From contig CAZXJI010000007.1 in NCBI GenBank assembly GCA_964640955.1, positions 77,715-141,714 on the forward strand: 64,000 nucleotides of DNA, written 5' to 3'. The position numbers and the translations under genes were made by a program. A model generated the notes under the pieces. That model searched no databases. It saw only the letters and a list, made by a program, of their open reading frames with translations, and had not been told where the DNA came from. The DNA is from CAXXOK01 sp964640955 (GTDB lineage: Bacteria > Bacillota > Clostridia > Christensenellales > Aristaeellaceae). Below are positions 15,323 to 24,095 of the stretch, one piece after another (the first letter of the stretch is position 1; each line of letters opens with the position of its first letter).

Positions 15323-18300
15323 TTATTTCATTTCGAAATCCTTATCCGACAGATTCGGGTAGATCGCTTCCAGCGGAGAGTAGTCCGTAATCGGGTCGTT
15401 TTCAAGCATCAGGCCGGTCAGGTTCTTAAGCCCCGCAAGGGCCGACACGTCCGAAACCTGCGTGTTCGCGATATCCAGATACGTCAGGTTGGCAAGTGTC
15501 TCAAGCGGGCCGATATCCTCGACCGGCATATCGGACAGATCGATAAAGGTGAGTTTCGTAAGCCCGGAGAGCGGGGAGAGATCGGCGAACAGGTTTCGGT
15601 CGGCGTGCAGGTAATCCAGCTCGGTCAGGGCGGCCAGCGGCGCAATATCGGCGATCTGGTTGCCGAAGATCGTAAGCCCGCGCAAGTGCGTAAGCCCCGC
15701 GAGCACCGAGATGTCGGCGACCCGGTTGCCGCCCATGTCCAGACTCGTCAACTGCGTAAGCCCCGCGATCGGGCTTAAATCGGTGACGCGGTTAAAGGGG
15801 AAGCTCAGCTCCTGCAGGTTTACGAAGTACTCCAGGCCCGTCAGATCGGCGATCTGCGTATCCTCGGGGATGTACTGCTGCCAGTTCACGCTCAGGTCGA
15901 GCTTTGTAAGCGCCGCGGCCTCGCCCGCCGTAATGTCCCCCTCCGGTTTGCCGATGTAATCCCGTATCCGCTGCTCCAACAGGCTGTCGTTGAAGAGTAC
16001 CGTTGCCCCGCCGGAGTTGTCGATGATCTCAAAATCCTTGTATTCCAGATTCGGGTAGATGTCCGCCAGCGGGGTGAAGTCCACGATCGGGTTCTCGGCA
16101 AGCTCCGCGGTGTTGAGGCTCGTAAGCCCGGCCAGCGGGGAAACATCCGTTATGCTGTTGCAGTTGAGCCCGACGTATTCCAGCTTCGTAAGGCCCGCAA
16201 GCCCGCTGATGTCCCGTATGCCCACGCCCTTGGCATCCAGCGACGTGAGCTTCGTAAGCCCCGCAAGCGCATCCAGGTTTCCCACGGAGCCGTTCCAGCC
16301 CAGCGAGAACTCCCGGAGGTTGACAAGCTTACCAACCGGTTTCAGGTTGGATATGTTGCATTTGAAGCAACACAGCTTTTCCAGCTTCGTAAGCCCCGAG
16401 ATCGGCCACAGGTCGGTCAGCTGTGTATTGCCGGACAGGTTCAGTTCCGTAAGCCCCGTGAACGCTTCCAGCCCCTGCAGGCTGGCGATGGAGGTTTCGC
16501 TGCCCTCGTCCTGCGACAGGTCCAGCGTCTCGACCGCCGCCGCCTCTTCCGGCGTAATGTCTCCTTCCGGCTTTCCCAGCGCCGCGCGTACGCGCTGCTC
16601 CGTAAGCTCGTCGTAAAAGCGTACAACGCCGGCTTCGGGAAGGATGAAATCAGCCTTGATGAAGTTGGGGTACAGCGCCGCGACGGGGCTGTAGTCGCTC
16701 ACCGGCGAGCCTTCCAGCTTCAGCCCGATCAGATTGCCAAGCCCCGAAAGCGGGGTAAGGTCGGATACGTCCGTGTTGCACAGCGTAACCGCCTGCAGCG
16801 ACGTAAGCCCGGCAAGGGGCGTCAGATCGGAAATGGCGGCACCCGTCAGGTCCAGCCATTGCAGGTTTTGAAGCCCGGCCAGCGCCGAATAGTCGCCGGC
16901 CTTGCTGCCCTGGAGCGTCAGTCCCTCCAGCTCCGTCAGGTATGCCAGCGGACTTAAGTCCGTGGCCGCGATGCCGTTGAGCGTTAGCTGCCGGAGTCCC
17001 GTGCAGTAGCGAAGCGCAGACAGGTCATAGATGTCCTCGGATGCGGACGCGTCCGGCGAGTAGTCGTAGTAAATCTCCGAGATCTGCGTCACCTGCGTAT
17101 CGGTCACGGGGCCGTCGGGCACGTTCGCCTGGAAGCGGATCATCGATTCCAGCATCGGGTCGGTGAACTCGACCAGCGTCACGGGATGCTCGGGATCGAA
17201 ATCCGTCTCCGTCAGGTTGGGGAGGATCGAAGCGATGGGCGAAAAATCAGTGATCGGGCAACCGGACAGGCTCAGCGTTTGAAGGTCGGTCAGTCCGGCC
17301 AACGGGGTTACGTCCGTCACCTGCGTATCGAAAACCGACAGGTGCCGAAGCGTCGTAAGCCCCGACAGCGGGGAGAGATCGCGAATGGTGGAGTATTCCA
17401 GGGAGAGCGATTGCAGGCTAGACAGATGCGAAAGCGGCGTGTAGTCCTGCGCTTCGCAGTTGAACAGGGAAAGCGTTATCAGCTGCGCCATGTCGGAAAG
17501 GGGCCCGATGTCCGCGATCGGGTTGCCGCCCAGGAACAGCTCCCTGAGCTTCGTTAACCTCGCGATCGGCGTAATATCCTTGATGCCGTTAAAGTTCAGC
17601 TCCAGCGTTTCGAGGTTGACGCAGGCCTCCAGGCCGTCCAGCCTTTCGACGCGCGTTCCCTCCGGTGGGTCCGGATCGAAATCCATGCCTGTGCTCAGGT
17701 CCGTAAGCCCCGCGAGTTCGTCGGCGTACAGGTCGCCCTCGGGCTTATCCAGCTGTTTGCGGATCGCGGTTTCCAGCACCGGGTCGGCGATCTGCACCGT
17801 TACGCGCGCGGCGTTCAGGTCGAAGTCCTTCTCCGTCAGCTTTCCGTATATCTTTTCAAGCGGCGAGTAGTCCGCGATCGGGCAACCTTCCAGGTACAGC
17901 GACCGCAGGGATTTGAGCTTGGAAAGCGGGGTTACGTCCGTCACGCCGGTTTGCTTCAACCCCAGGGCCTGCAGCTTGGTAAGTTTGGCGATGGGCGTCA
18001 GGTCCGATATGGTGGAGAAGTCCAGATAGAGCGTGGTGAGCTTTTTAAGCTTCGCAAGCGGGGAATAATCTTCCGCCTGACAGTTGTAAAGCGCCAGCGT
18101 CGTAAGCGCCGTCAGCCCCGAAAGCGCGTCGATGTTGCCCACGGGGTTGCCGCCCAGCTCCAGCGTTTTGAGCTTTTTGAGCTTCGCAAGCGGCGAAATA
18201 TCGGAAACGTTGTGGAAATTCAGCCGGATCGCGGTGAGCTTTGTGCAGTAGGCCAGCACCGCGAGGCTGTGCACCTGCATGGACGGGTCGGGGTTTTCCT

Positions 18301-18499
18301 CATAGTCCCGCGGGATGCTGATTTCCGTAATCTTGGCCAGGTCCTTGTCGGTCACGTCCCCCTCCGGGATGCCGGTGATCGCGCGAATCTCCGCTTCCAG
18401 CACGGGATCGTCGAAGGTGACGGGTACGGCGGCTTTTGCGAAGGCGGCGGTCGGCAGGAGGAGTGCGGCAATCATCAGGAGTATGAGAACCTTCTTCAT
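15323..18499 (-). CDS. Secreted leucine-rich-repeat protein with five internalin-like modules
   Basis: The 1058-residue protein has a signal peptide (MKKVLILLMIAALLLPTAAFA). It contains five modules of about 200 residues. Each opens with a phrase like FDDPVLEAEIR...PEGD(I/V)T and closes with YSPLE.IYPNL..KDF. Between these lie 21-22-residue internalin-type repeats such as LTKLTSLDLSGN.ISDISPL. No LPXTG, membrane helix or surface-layer domain is visible, so it is likely released or loosely attached. Internalin-type repeats usually bind proteins; the partner is unknown. ATG 18499 has AAGGAGG upstream. Confidence 0.88.
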   Translation of the reverse strand: MKKVLILLMIAALLLPTAAFAKAAVPVTFDDPVLEAEIRAITGIPEGDVTDKDLAKITEISIPRDYEENPDPSMQVHSLAVLAYCTKLTAIRLNFHNVSDISPLAKLKKLKTLELGGNPVGNIDALSGLTALTTLALYNCQAEDYSPLAKLKKLTTLYLDFSTISDLTPIAKLTKLQALGLKQTGVTDVTPLSKLKSLRSLYLEGCPIADYSPLEKIYGKLTEKDFDLNAARVTVQIADPVLETAIRKQLDKPEGDLYADELAGLTDLSTGMDFDPDPPEGTRVERLDGLEACVNLETLELNFNGIKDITPIARLTKLRELFLGGNPIADIGPLSDMAQLITLSLFNCEAQDYTPLSHLSSLQSLSLEYSTIRDLSPLSGLTTLRHLSVFDTQVTDVTPLAGLTDLQTLSLSGCPITDFSPIASILPNLTETDFDPEHPVTLVEFTDPMLESMIRFQANVPDGPVTDTQVTQISEIYYDYSPDASASEDIYDLSALRYCTGLRQLTLNGIAATDLSPLAYLTELEGLTLQGSKAGDYSALAGLQNLQWLDLTGAAISDLTPLAGLTSLQAVTLCNTDVSDLTPLSGLGNLIGLKLEGSPVSDYSPVAALYPNFIKADFILPEAGVVRFYDELTEQRVRAALGKPEGDITPEEAAAVETLDLSQDEGSETSIASLQGLEAFTGLTELNLSGNTQLTDLWPISGLTKLEKLCCFKCNISNLKPVGKLVNLREFSLGWNGSVGNLDALAGLTKLTSLDAKGVGIRDISGLAGLTKLEYVGLNCNSITDVSPLAGLTSLNTAELAENPIVDFTPLADIYPNLEYKDFEIIDNSGGATVLFNDSLLEQRIRDYIGKPEGDITAGEAAALTKLDLSVNWQQYIPEDTQIADLTGLEYFVNLQELSFPFNRVTDLSPIAGLTQLTSLDMGGNRVADISVLAGLTHLRGLTIFGNQIADIAPLAALTELDYLHADRNLFADLSPLSGLTKLTFIDLSDMPVEDIGPLETLANLTYLDIANTQVSDVSALAGLKNLTGLMLENDPITDYSPLEAIYPNLSDKDFEMK

Positions 18500-18542
18500 G
18501 GGGAAGCCCTCCTTATCGGTATGCACTTTTCTTCGTGCCACC

Positions 18543-18571
18543 ACTATACCGGAACGGCTCCGGAAAGGCAA
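18543..18571 (-). promoter_or_regulatory. Promoter of the LRR gene
   Basis: Minus-strand TTGCCT (18571-18566) and TATAGT (18548-18543) are separated by 17 bases, about 45 bases before the LRR start codon. Confidence 0.65.
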
Positions 18572-18625
18572 GTGAAATTTGTCATATCCTATCGCTGTTA
18601 TGAAAACGAACGGTATACGAAGAAA

Positions 18626-18653
18626 ACCGCCGCCCGGCCTTGCCGGGGGCGGT
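18626..18653 (-). terminator. Probable terminator of the K+ channel gene
   Basis: ACCGCCGCCCGG and CCGGGGGCGGT form an imperfect GC-rich stem, followed on the minus strand by TTTTCTTC. It lies 33 bases after the channel stop codon. Confidence 0.55.
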
Positions 18654-18685
18654 CAAAGAGCGCTGTTCATTCGCTTCGCGGGTCG

Positions 18686-19687
18686 TTATCGGTTAACCAT
18701 GTCGATCAGCTTGGCCGCCTGCTGCGGCGTTCCCAGCACGACCATCGTATCCCCGCGGTTAAGCACCTCGCCCGAACCGGGATTGAATTTGAACGTATCC
18801 TCATCCCTGCGCTTCAGCGCCAGCACGACCAGCCCCGTTCGCTCGGGGATGCGCACGTCGGCCAGCGTACGGCCGTTGAGGGCGGAGGTCTGCGGGATGC
18901 ACACCTCTTCCAGGTCGAGCGTTACGTCCCCCGCGCGGGTGATGACGTCCAGAAAGGAGATGACCAGCGGCCGCATCAGCAGCGTCGCGATGCGCTGGCC
19001 CCCGATCTCGCTGGGAGAAATGGTGTTGTTCGCGCCGGCCTTGACGAGCTTGTTGTGCGCGGAAGGCTCCACCGCCTTGGCGACGATGTAGATCTGCTCG
19101 TTCATCTGCCGCGCGGTCAGCACCGTGAACACGTTTTCCGAATCGGTCGCAAGCGTGCATACGATGCCCTTCGCCGCGCGGATGCCCGCCCGCAGGAGAA
19201 CGTCCTCGTGGGTGGCGTCGCCGCGTATGGTCAGCACGCCCGCCTTTTCCAGCTCCTCCACACGCTCCTCGTTTTCCTCAATCACGATAAAGTCCGCTTT
19301 TTTCTCCACAAGGCTCTTGATAACCGTTCCGCCCACGTCGCCCGCGCCGCAGACGATGTAGTGGTCGCGCAGTTCCTGTATCTTCGCGCTCATACGCTTT
19401 CTCCTCCATGCCGCCTTCCACTCGCCCTCGAAAACGGAGGCGACCAGGCTGGTAACGCCGTAGCCGACCACGGTAATGCCCGAAAAGATGATGAGAATGG
19501 TAAACAGCTTCGCCGTCTCCGTCATGACGCCCACTTCGCCGAAGCCCACCGTGGAAATGGTGATGACGGTCATGTACAGCGCGTCCACAAAATCCACGTT
19601 GAGCAGCATCATGTAGCCGCTCACGCCGACCAGCATCACCCCCAGCAGCATGAACAGTATGGTGACGATCTTGCGCCTGTTGTTCAC
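18686..19687 (-). CDS. Potassium channel with RCK (TrkA-N/TrkA-C) domains
   Basis: The 333-residue protein has two membrane helices flanking the pore, with the selectivity filter TVGFGE (residues about 46-51). A Rossmann-type RCK_N domain follows (YIVCGAGDVGGTVIKSL, GDATHEDVLLRAG), then an RCK_C domain near residues 245-333. This is the MthK-like layout of a ligand-gated K+ channel. TVGFGE in place of TVGYG is a known variant that still conducts K+. The start is GTG at 19687. RCK_C domains often sense Ca2+ or c-di-AMP; which ligand acts here is unknown. Confidence 0.9.
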   Translation of the reverse strand: MNNRRKIVTILFMLLGVMLVGVSGYMMLLNVDFVDALYMTVITISTVGFGEVGVMTETAKLFTILIIFSGITVVGYGVTSLVASVFEGEWKAAWRRKRMSAKIQELRDHYIVCGAGDVGGTVIKSLVEKKADFIVIEENEERVEELEKAGVLTIRGDATHEDVLLRAGIRAAKGIVCTLATDSENVFTVLTARQMNEQIYIVAKAVEPSAHNKLVKAGANNTISPSEIGGQRIATLLMRPLVISFLDVITRAGDVTLDLEEVCIPQTSALNGRTLADVRIPERTGLVVLALKRRDEDTFKFNPGSGEVLNRGDTMVVLGTPQQAAKLIDMVNR

Positions 19688-19735
19688 GGAAGCGTACCTC
19701 TACATCGTTAGCGTGGAAAAACGGGCCGTCCGGGA

Positions 19736-20692
19736 TTATTCCATCCTTTCCAGGATGCGCATACACAGATACGTCAGATACGGGGAAGGTTCCTTCTTTT
19801 GTCCGAAATCCCAGCCCTTCATTTTGAGGTAGATCGATTCGGGCGTGAAGAACCCCTCCCCGTCCTGCCTGGAGCGGATCAGGTCGACCATTTCCAGAAG
19901 GCGCGGGTCCTCGCGCGCCCACGGGAAGCGGCTCAGCACGCCGGCCACGCTCACGACGTCGTACCAGGCGGAAGGAGCCTTCAGCTTGCGGAAATCCTTG
20001 CCCGTATAGAAAAGAAACGGGTGCTGCGTATAGCTGTTTTCCCATAGGCTCATCAGCGCCTCCGCAGCCGTTTTGGCGGCGTCCGAGTCGCGGTATTCGG
20101 GCAGCAGGGAGAGCAGATCGGCCATGATGAGGGTGGCGTACGGGCAGCAGTCGTCCCTGCGGCCCGGGCCGCGAAACGCCCCCAACTCCGGCGAGGCGGC
20201 GCAGGGGAAGCCGTTTTCCCGGCAAAGCCCCGCCAGGGCCGTGACGCCGGGGCGGATATCCGTTTCGTAATCCGCGTTCGCCAGCACAAGCGCCTTGAGC
20301 AGCCAGGGAGCGTCGCACAGGCACCAGCAGAACACGTCCGTCCCCGTGCCGCCGAAGTGCGTGGGAACGTTGACCAGCGACCGGTACACGCCGTTTTCGT
20401 CCTTATGCGCCAGTATCCCGCCGATCGCCGCATCGATCTCAGGCACGGACGTATCCAGCCCCAGTTCCAAAAGAAACAGCAGCTTCTGCGCCGGGAGCGC
20501 CGGGTTTTTGTGGCTGGAGATCCGCGTGTCGTGGAAGTTCTCCACGTCCTTCAGGTACCCGCGTATCCGTTCGTCCGCGAGCGTCGCCTGCCGCAGAGGT
20601 TCCGTTTCCGGCGGCGTTTTGCTGCCCAGGTGGCGTTCGATCGCGTATTTCAGCCAGTCCTCGCTGCGCGCGAGCAATGCCTGGTAATCCAT
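19736..20692 (-). CDS. Uncharacterised alpha/alpha-toroid-like protein
   Basis: The 318-residue soluble protein has repeated helical motifs with conserved Trp, Cys and Gly (VPTHFGGTGTDVFCWCLCDAPWLLKAL, DDCCPYATLIMADLLSLLPEY, SAWYDVVSVAGVLSRFPW). The pattern resembles the toroid fold of prenyltransferases and squalene-cyclase-like proteins. No catalytic motif is certain. The C-terminal GEGFFTPESIYLKMKGWDFGQKK is typical of a conserved clostridial family without known function. It is transcribed alone, with a candidate promoter at 20791-20819. Confidence 0.6.
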   Translation of the reverse strand: MDYQALLARSEDWLKYAIERHLGSKTPPETEPLRQATLADERIRGYLKDVENFHDTRISSHKNPALPAQKLLFLLELGLDTSVPEIDAAIGGILAHKDENGVYRSLVNVPTHFGGTGTDVFCWCLCDAPWLLKALVLANADYETDIRPGVTALAGLCRENGFPCAASPELGAFRGPGRRDDCCPYATLIMADLLSLLPEYRDSDAAKTAAEALMSLWENSYTQHPFLFYTGKDFRKLKAPSAWYDVVSVAGVLSRFPWAREDPRLLEMVDLIRSRQDGEGFFTPESIYLKMKGWDFGQKKEPSPYLTYLCMRILERME

Positions 20693-20790
20693 TCCTTTTT
20701 CTCCTTTGCGTGCGTCGGTCGATATCGGTACGTTATGCGGGCCGGTCGAGGGGTAGCGCGAAAAGGGAGTGTCTTCAACTGCTTTTGATC

Positions 20791-20819
20791 AGTATAACAT
20801 AGGAAAGCATATCCGTGAA
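20791..20819 (-). promoter_or_regulatory. Candidate promoter of the toroid-like gene
   Basis: Minus-strand TTCACG (20819-20814) and TATACT (20796-20791) are 17 bases apart. The -35 is weak. Confidence 0.4.
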
Positions 20820-20864
20820 AGGGCGTTTCGTGCCTCTGCCCTGCTGCCGTTATGCCTCGGCGCG

Positions 20865-21656
20865 CTAAAAGCGGTACCCGGCCGCGCGCAGGGCCTGCAA
20901 CAGGTCGCCGGGCTCCAGGGCGCCGGTCAGCACGCGCAGCGTATCGCCCAGATACGGCACCATCGCTTTGCTTGGATCGTCCGCGAACGCCCGGACCTCC
21001 GCAGCGTCGCATTTCAGAAAGACAAGGGCGTCCTGTTCCTGCTCGTCCCGGCGCACAAGCGGTTCGTTGTGGCGCTCAAAGGCGGCGCGGCACTCCTCCC
21101 GGTTCAGGTCGAGCCGCGCGATGTGGGACACGTTCAAGCCGCGCATCCCCTCCCGCGTCAGAGTCCAGACGGGATGGGCGCTTACGATGTGCGCCGAAAG
21201 ACCGGTTTCCTCCTCCACTTCCCGCCGGAGCCCCCTTTGCAGGTCGAAAACGCCGTTTACGCAGTCCGCCGCGTCCAGCGCGCCGCCGACAAAAACGATG
21301 CGCCCGGCGTGAGCCGTTTTGCGGCTGGCCTCGGCCATGCCGTAATAGCCGTCCGTCGTTTGCAGGATGCAGCTGGTGGCGACCGACCGGCAGCGGTACT
21401 CGCCGATCTCCGGGTGAACGAGCGTATACAGGTAGTGCGCGTAGTTCGTCTCGGCCAGGATGAAGCGGAGCTTGCCGCCCGCCCGTTCCAAACGGCTTAC
21501 GGCGTAAATCCTTCCGTTTGTACAGGGCTCTCCCGCGCGCATCAGCGCCGACCAGTGGCGGTCGATATCGGCCCGCAGCGCCTCGGGCAGGTAAAGGGAT
21601 TCGCCCGAGTTGATAAACACGCTGTCTACATAGCGGTATACGAGTCTGCTTTGCAT
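20865..21656 (-). CDS. NUDIX hydrolase domain protein
   Basis: The 263-residue protein contains a Nudix box, ending RGLRREVEEETGLSA near residue 160, that coordinates Mg2+ for cleavage of nucleoside diphosphates linked to another moiety. A Gly-Gly (FVGGALDAAD) precedes it by the usual distance. The N-terminal ~95 residues (YVDSVFINSGESLYLPEALRADIDRHW) form an extra domain of unknown role. The ATG at 21656 is chosen because it opens the folded segment; its ribosome binding site is weak (AAAGGG). The substrate cannot be told. It lies 49 bases after the EFR1 gene on the same strand. Confidence 0.72.
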   Translation of the reverse strand: MQSRLVYRYVDSVFINSGESLYLPEALRADIDRHWSALMRAGEPCTNGRIYAVSRLERAGGKLRFILAETNYAHYLYTLVHPEIGEYRCRSVATSCILQTTDGYYGMAEASRKTAHAGRIVFVGGALDAADCVNGVFDLQRGLRREVEEETGLSAHIVSAHPVWTLTREGMRGLNVSHIARLDLNREECRAAFERHNEPLVRRDEQEQDALVFLKCDAAEVRAFADDPSKAMVPYLGDTLRVLTGALEPGDLLQALRAAGYRF

Positions 21657-21705
21657 GGGTGCCCTTTCAGAAAGCGCGGTCCGCGCGCCGTCGGCAGCCG
21701 TTCCC

Positions 21706-22455
21706 CTACAGGAAGTATTCGTTCTCCCTCCGCTGCTTGAGCTTTTCGGAAAAGCTCTTCGCAAACGTAAGGTAGTTTTCCACGTTCATGTTCTTTGCGC
21801 CCGTCGGGCAGTTGCGGATGCAGCGGAAGCAGGAAATGCACGATTCGCCGATCGTCCTGCAGTCCGGCCCGATGGCCTGTGTCGGGCAGTTTTGTACGCA
21901 CAGGCCGCAGGAAACGCAGGCGTCGGAGGTCAGCGGCCGGAAGGAGCCGCCGTTTCCGCCGTCCCTGTACGGCCGGTTGCCGCTGATCCGTATCGGCTCC
22001 GTGGGATCGTTCTGCGCGGCTTTGCGGGCAAACGCCCGATCCGCGGCCAGATCGCCGGCATCGGGCCGATCGGTTTGAATGTCGCCGAACGTATGGCGGC
22101 CGACCAGCGCGGCCGCGCCCCTGACCACAAAGCCCTGCGCCCGCGCCGTGTCGGCCAGCTCCAGAAGCGCGTCGTCGTAGTGGCGGTTGCCGTAGGTGAC
22201 CAGCACGATGCAAGGCGTCCGGGTCCCCCGGAACCGGGAAAGCCGGGCCGCCGCCACCTTCGGGATGCGTCCGCCGTATACGGGCGCGCCGATGATTGCG
22301 AAATCCTCGGGCGTCAAAACGCGCAGCGCCGGTTCCGCTTCGACCGTCACGTCGCAGTCCAGGCATTCGTCGCCAAGGGAAGCCGCCATGGCGTTCACGC
22401 TCTTCTGCGTGTTTCCGGTCGGTGAAAAGTAGATTTTGACAATTCTTCTGCTCAT
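21706..22455 (-). CDS. EFR1-type flavodoxin-ferredoxin fusion protein
   Basis: The 249-residue protein has an N-terminal flavodoxin-like domain (IVKIYFSPTGNTQKSV, the FMN phosphate loop; APVYGGRIPKVAAARL). Near residues 180-225 are two [4Fe-4S] motifs, CVSCGLCVQNCP and CISCFRCIRNCP. EFR1-family proteins are thought to shuttle electrons between flavins and Fe-S partners in anaerobes; the redox partner is unknown. ATG 22455 has CGGGAGGTTCC upstream. Confidence 0.88.
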   Translation of the reverse strand: MSRRIVKIYFSPTGNTQKSVNAMAASLGDECLDCDVTVEAEPALRVLTPEDFAIIGAPVYGGRIPKVAAARLSRFRGTRTPCIVLVTYGNRHYDDALLELADTARAQGFVVRGAAALVGRHTFGDIQTDRPDAGDLAADRAFARKAAQNDPTEPIRISGNRPYRDGGNGGSFRPLTSDACVSCGLCVQNCPTQAIGPDCRTIGESCISCFRCIRNCPTGAKNMNVENYLTFAKSFSEKLKQRRENEYFL

Positions 22456-22721
22456 AGGAACCTCCCGTTGTATTGATAGAACCACTATACCATCATCTTC
22501 CCCGTTTTGATACCGCTAAGTTCCGGCCTGTGCCGGCGGGAGGAAATGCAGATGGCCGTTTTTGCTTTCGTTATGGAAGGCATAGCCGCCGTTCCTTGTC
22601 CGCGTTCCGCCGATCGCAACGGCCCGGGCGATTCTCCCCATGGCCCGTCGCACAAGAAAAGCGCCCATGCGGACTGAACGGACCCGCATGGGCCGAATGG
22701 GTAAAGGAGCGGCATAAGCGG

Positions 22722-23432
22722 CTAACCCTGAAAATAAAACACGTCGGGGATGCGCTCGTCGCCGAACGCCTTGCGCGCCGCGCGGTACAGCGCTTTCGCA
22801 TGGATCCGGTCATGCCATACGAAACGGCGGAGCACTTTGCGAAGCGTCCACTGTTCGTGAAAGCTTCCGTCGAAAATACGGTTGTCCAAAAAACCCGTTC
22901 GCGTCTCGAGCTTTTCAAACGCGCGCTTCCGACATGCCGCAATCGTACCGTCCTGATCGGCGTGCAAACCGATCTCCCCGAAGTAATACGGATTGACTCC
23001 CCTCGTATGCTCATACATCTGCCGCGCGGTTACCGGCACACCGCCGTAAAAGGTCGCGCGTTCGGGTAGCAGCCGTTTTTCCTTGTCGGGCACCGAGGCG
23101 TACAGCGTTTCAAAATCCGCGGCGGATTTCATCGCAAGCGCCTTCAGCGCTTCGTATTCTTCCCGGCTCAGCGGCGGCGTTTCGCTTTCAAACAAAACGT
23201 CCGAGTCGGCATCGGCGATTTGCAGCTCGGAAGCCTTTTCCTGTACGATCTCCGTTTCGACCTGCAAACGGGAACGAACCCCGGTTTTCCAGGCCAGATA
23301 CGCGCCTATTTCCCGCTGCATCTTGGCGAGGGCCTCTTCCCGGCTTGCGCCGCGCGTGAAGGCGCCGGTGAATTGGTCGGCGTAGAGAAGCGAGTCGTTT
23401 CCGTTATGCTCCCACACGCAACGGACCCGCAT
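22722..23432 (-). CDS. HicB-like N-terminal domain fused to a DinB-like C-terminal domain
   Basis: The 236-residue protein starts MRVRCVWEHNGNDSLLYAD and continues FTRGASREEALAKMQREIGAYLAW, the pattern of HicB-type partial RNase-H folds. The C-terminal half has HTRGVNPYYFGEIGL and RKVLRRFVWHDRIHAKALYRAA, resembling a DinB-like four-helix bundle with candidate metal-binding His residues. ATG 23432 has GAGGTGA five bases upstream, which decides the start. No HicA-type toxin gene is adjacent, so a classical toxin-antitoxin role is unlikely. The function is unknown. Confidence 0.6.
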   Translation of the reverse strand: MRVRCVWEHNGNDSLLYADQFTGAFTRGASREEALAKMQREIGAYLAWKTGVRSRLQVETEIVQEKASELQIADADSDVLFESETPPLSREEYEALKALAMKSAADFETLYASVPDKEKRLLPERATFYGGVPVTARQMYEHTRGVNPYYFGEIGLHADQDGTIAACRKRAFEKLETRTGFLDNRIFDGSFHEQWTLRKVLRRFVWHDRIHAKALYRAARKAFGDERIPDVFYFQG

Positions 23433-23559
23433 AAGTCTCACCTCGGCTAATAACGTCGTTTCGTCCTTCATGCCGGCGCGGAAACCCTATGGCCGTATAA
23501 AACGATGCCATGACTGGTATGGAATGGCCCCCGGGGCGCGTCGCGGGCCTGTGCCGATG

Positions 23560-23940
23560 CTATTCCGCCGCCGGTTCGGAGGCGGAATAATCGATATCCG
23601 CAATGCGCAGGATCTTGGCGCCGCCCTCCAGATCCGCGTAAATATACACGAACGCGTAGCTGGTAACGGGCTCCAGCGTGACCGTCGTGCATTTGCACAG
23701 CAGGCAGTAATTGCTGCCCGCAACGACCTGGCTTGCCAGATAGGCCACGGGCTCCAGATGGCTGCCCGTCCACCCGTCCAGCGCCTTGTTCAAGGCTTCC
23801 GTAACCTCCTGCGGGATCTCGGCGGGGTTTCCCGCGTTAACTGTCCAGCCTCCCGCCAGCTGGCCTTCCGCCAAAGCGGGAATGACGAGGGTGGAAAACA
23901 CAAGGGTGATCATCAGAATGACGGAGAACACCTTTTTCAT
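23560..23940 (-). CDS. Secreted cystatin-like protein
   Basis: The 126-residue protein has a signal peptide (MKKVFSVILMITLVFSTLVIPALA). The mature part begins EGQLAGGW, then a helix (AEIPQEVTEALNKALDGWTG) and QVVAGSNYCLLCKC, then beta strands. The Gly-Gly near the mature N-terminus, the single helix and the QVVAG loop are the defining elements of the cystatin fold, in the right order. Eukaryotic cystatins use these to block papain-type proteases. Inhibitory activity here is inference. The gene stands alone. ATG 23940 has AAGGAAGGG upstream. Confidence 0.65.
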   Translation of the reverse strand: MKKVFSVILMITLVFSTLVIPALAEGQLAGGWTVNAGNPAEIPQEVTEALNKALDGWTGSHLEPVAYLASQVVAGSNYCLLCKCTTVTLEPVTSYAFVYIYADLEGGAKILRIADIDYSASEPAAE

Positions 23941-24095
23941 ACGATAGCCCTTCCTTTCCATGTCGTTCGCTGTCGTTCGCTGTGTCGCTTCTCTATACAG
24001 ATGTTCCAATGATGACGAAGCGCCCTATCTATCGTACATTGTACCATATATACCGTTTTTGTGAAATGCCGAACGGTTTCCCGAAGCGCGCTCCC

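Noticed and set aside
15323..18499. CRISPR or tandem DNA repeat inside the LRR gene
   Set aside because: The recurring GTAAGCCCCG-like DNA words are codons of the LRR consensus with diverged spacers, not direct repeats with unique spacers.
18500..18571. Upstream start of the LRR gene near 18571
   Set aside because: It would include the promoter -10/-35 region and precede a perfect signal peptide that has its own AAGGAGG site.
22722..23432. Toxin-antitoxin system
   Set aside because: The HicB-like part has no HicA partner upstream or downstream and is fused to another domain.
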